Of a stretch of 64,000 nucleotides of DNA, positions 63,169 to 64,000 are shown in pieces (the stretch's first letter is position 1; the number at the start of each line of letters is the position of its first letter). The notes below the pieces were generated by a model. It searched no databases and was not told the DNA's origin. It was given only the letters and a program-made list of their open reading frames with translations. Origin of the DNA: Maccoyibacter sp900556645 (GTDB taxonomy: Bacteria; Bacillota; Clostridia; Lachnospirales; Lachnospiraceae); assembly GCA_958349535.1 (NCBI GenBank), contig CATWDJ010000004.1:62001-126000 (forward strand), in the 5' to 3' direction. The position numbers were made by a program, and so were the translations under genes.

Positions 63169-64000
63169 TTATTTACTTTTCTGTACTTCACGGATTAAAT
63201 CATAGTTGGAATCTTTTCCTTCTACGAATCCGGTAACCGGTGTTGTAATTCCATTAAAGTCATTAAAGTTTACAAAAGCATCTCTAATTTTATTCAATAA
63301 TTCCGGGTCCATCTTATTATTGAATGCAATTGCATCCTTCTGGATATTTCCGGTCTTAGAAATAATCTTAATCTTGGACATATCTACGCCGCTCTTCTCT
63401 GCTTTCTCATAAGCCTCATTATAAGTAGCACCTGCTGCGTAATCTCCATTGATAACACCATTGATAACCTGGTCGTGGCTTCCTGCAAAAGTAACTTCTC
63501 CCAAGAATTTCTCCGGGTCAAAGCCCGCCTGCTGAATACTATATCTAGCATAGAGATAACCGGAAGCACTTCCCTTATCTACATATCCGAAACGTTTTCC
63601 GTCCAAATCAGCAATCTCATTGATTCCGGAATCTGTTCTGGTAATAATATATCCGTTATAGTAATCCTTACCGTTAACCTTAGGTGTTGCAACCGGAGTA
63701 ATATCGGCAATTTCGCAAGCTGTGGTATAAGCCATCGGTGAAAACCAACCGCCGTCTAACAAGCCGTCCTTGATATTTCTTCCCAAAGACTCGTAGTCTT
63801 TTACAATCATAACCTTTACTTTCTTTCCAATAGAATGGAAGATACGTTCTAATACCGGAACATACATCTCTTTGATGTCTGCCGGTGAGGTAAACGGATT
63901 AATACCTACAATAATTTCATCCGGTTCTTTTACGGAACACATCTGATACTGTATTTTCTCACACATACCGTTCAGATTATCACAGTAATGGAGTAATGCA
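63169..64000 (-). CDS. PhnD-like phosphate/phosphonate-binding protein, N-terminus outside window
   Basis: The frame is open to the window edge; a Met codon at 63966 is not a credible start. Visible residues cover the PhnD/TctC-like binding fold: VGINPFTSPADIKEMYVPVL, DGGWFSPMAYTTACE, GYVDKGSASGYLYARY and AGSHDQVINGVINGDYAAGATYNEAYEKA. The family binds phosphate, phosphite or phosphonate outside the cell. The few residues before the domain (CDNLNGMCEKIQYQMCSVKE) do not look like a normal lipoprotein signal, so the gene may be longer, a fusion, or altered at its start. Confidence 0.8.
   Translation of the reverse strand, partial: ALLHYCDNLNGMCEKIQYQMCSVKEPDEIIVGINPFTSPADIKEMYVPVLERIFHSIGKKVKVMIVKDYESLGRNIKDGLLDGGWFSPMAYTTACEIADITPVATPKVNGKDYYNGYIITRTDSGINEIADLDGKRFGYVDKGSASGYLYARYSIQQAGFDPEKFLGEVTFAGSHDQVINGVINGDYAAGATYNEAYEKAEKSGVDMSKIKIISKTGNIQKDAIAFNNKMDPELLNKIRDAFVNFNDFNGITTPVTGFVEGKDSNYDLIREVQKSK

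Overview
The window is a low-GC chromosomal segment from a Firmicute of the class Clostridia, most likely a Lachnospiraceae gut anaerobe. The evidence is a SCIFF peptide with its radical SAM maturase, a T-box in front of ileS, a fused SecDF, Gram-positive style lipoprotein binding proteins and a butyrate-type crotonase. I do not assign a genus. Almost all genes lie on the minus strand; only three clear genes (an 87-residue hypothetical, a nicotinate phosphoribosyltransferase and a crotonase) lie on the plus strand.

Layout. 1-1260: edge-truncated Rossmann/DUF2520 protein and a frameshifted HD-GYP remnant. 1281-8500: serS, a four-gene MacAB-like export cluster with two adaptors, and glyA. 8501-13610: secDF, the SCIFF maturase scfB, the six-cysteine peptide gene scfA (47 codons), a TIGR04086-type membrane protein and a small alarmone synthetase. 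13650-22900: hypothetical gene, then trmH-pfkA-dnaE as an operon, a polar amino-acid ABC transporter and an EF-hand-like hypothetical protein. 22900-29000: glycogen phosphorylase and a T-box-controlled isoleucyl-tRNA synthetase with a complete leader and consensus promoter.

29000-42900 is the accessory island. Read on the minus strand it starts with a 1696-residue RHS protein. This has a helical, WXG/LXG-like N-terminus, a large YD-repeat shell and a 256-residue unmatched C-terminal tip with two hydrophobic segments. Downstream is an array of small membrane proteins. Two families (called A and B here) occur in repeated copies on a direct repeat displaced by about 3.58 kb, and most copies carry single-base frameshifts. 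The array ends in three small helical genes of the kind that accompany type VII effectors, followed closely by a dGTPase gene. I read this as a polymorphic toxin locus with a decaying immunity array. The tip is probably membrane-active, because all candidate immunity proteins are membrane proteins. No type VII core gene is in the window.

42900-49400: divergent promoters, pncB with an unusual hairpin-bridged ribosome binding site, a 321-bp foldback element, a glycosyltransferase plus UDP-galactopyranose mutase, mutY and crt. 49400-54300: an ABC transporter and a two-component system with a kinase that lacks membrane segments. 54300-64000: a zinc/manganese-type ABC transporter, then ysxC, lon, clpX, clpP and tig (protein quality control cluster), and an edge-truncated PhnD-like binding protein. 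Core genes are intact throughout, whereas the frameshifts are concentrated in the accessory island.
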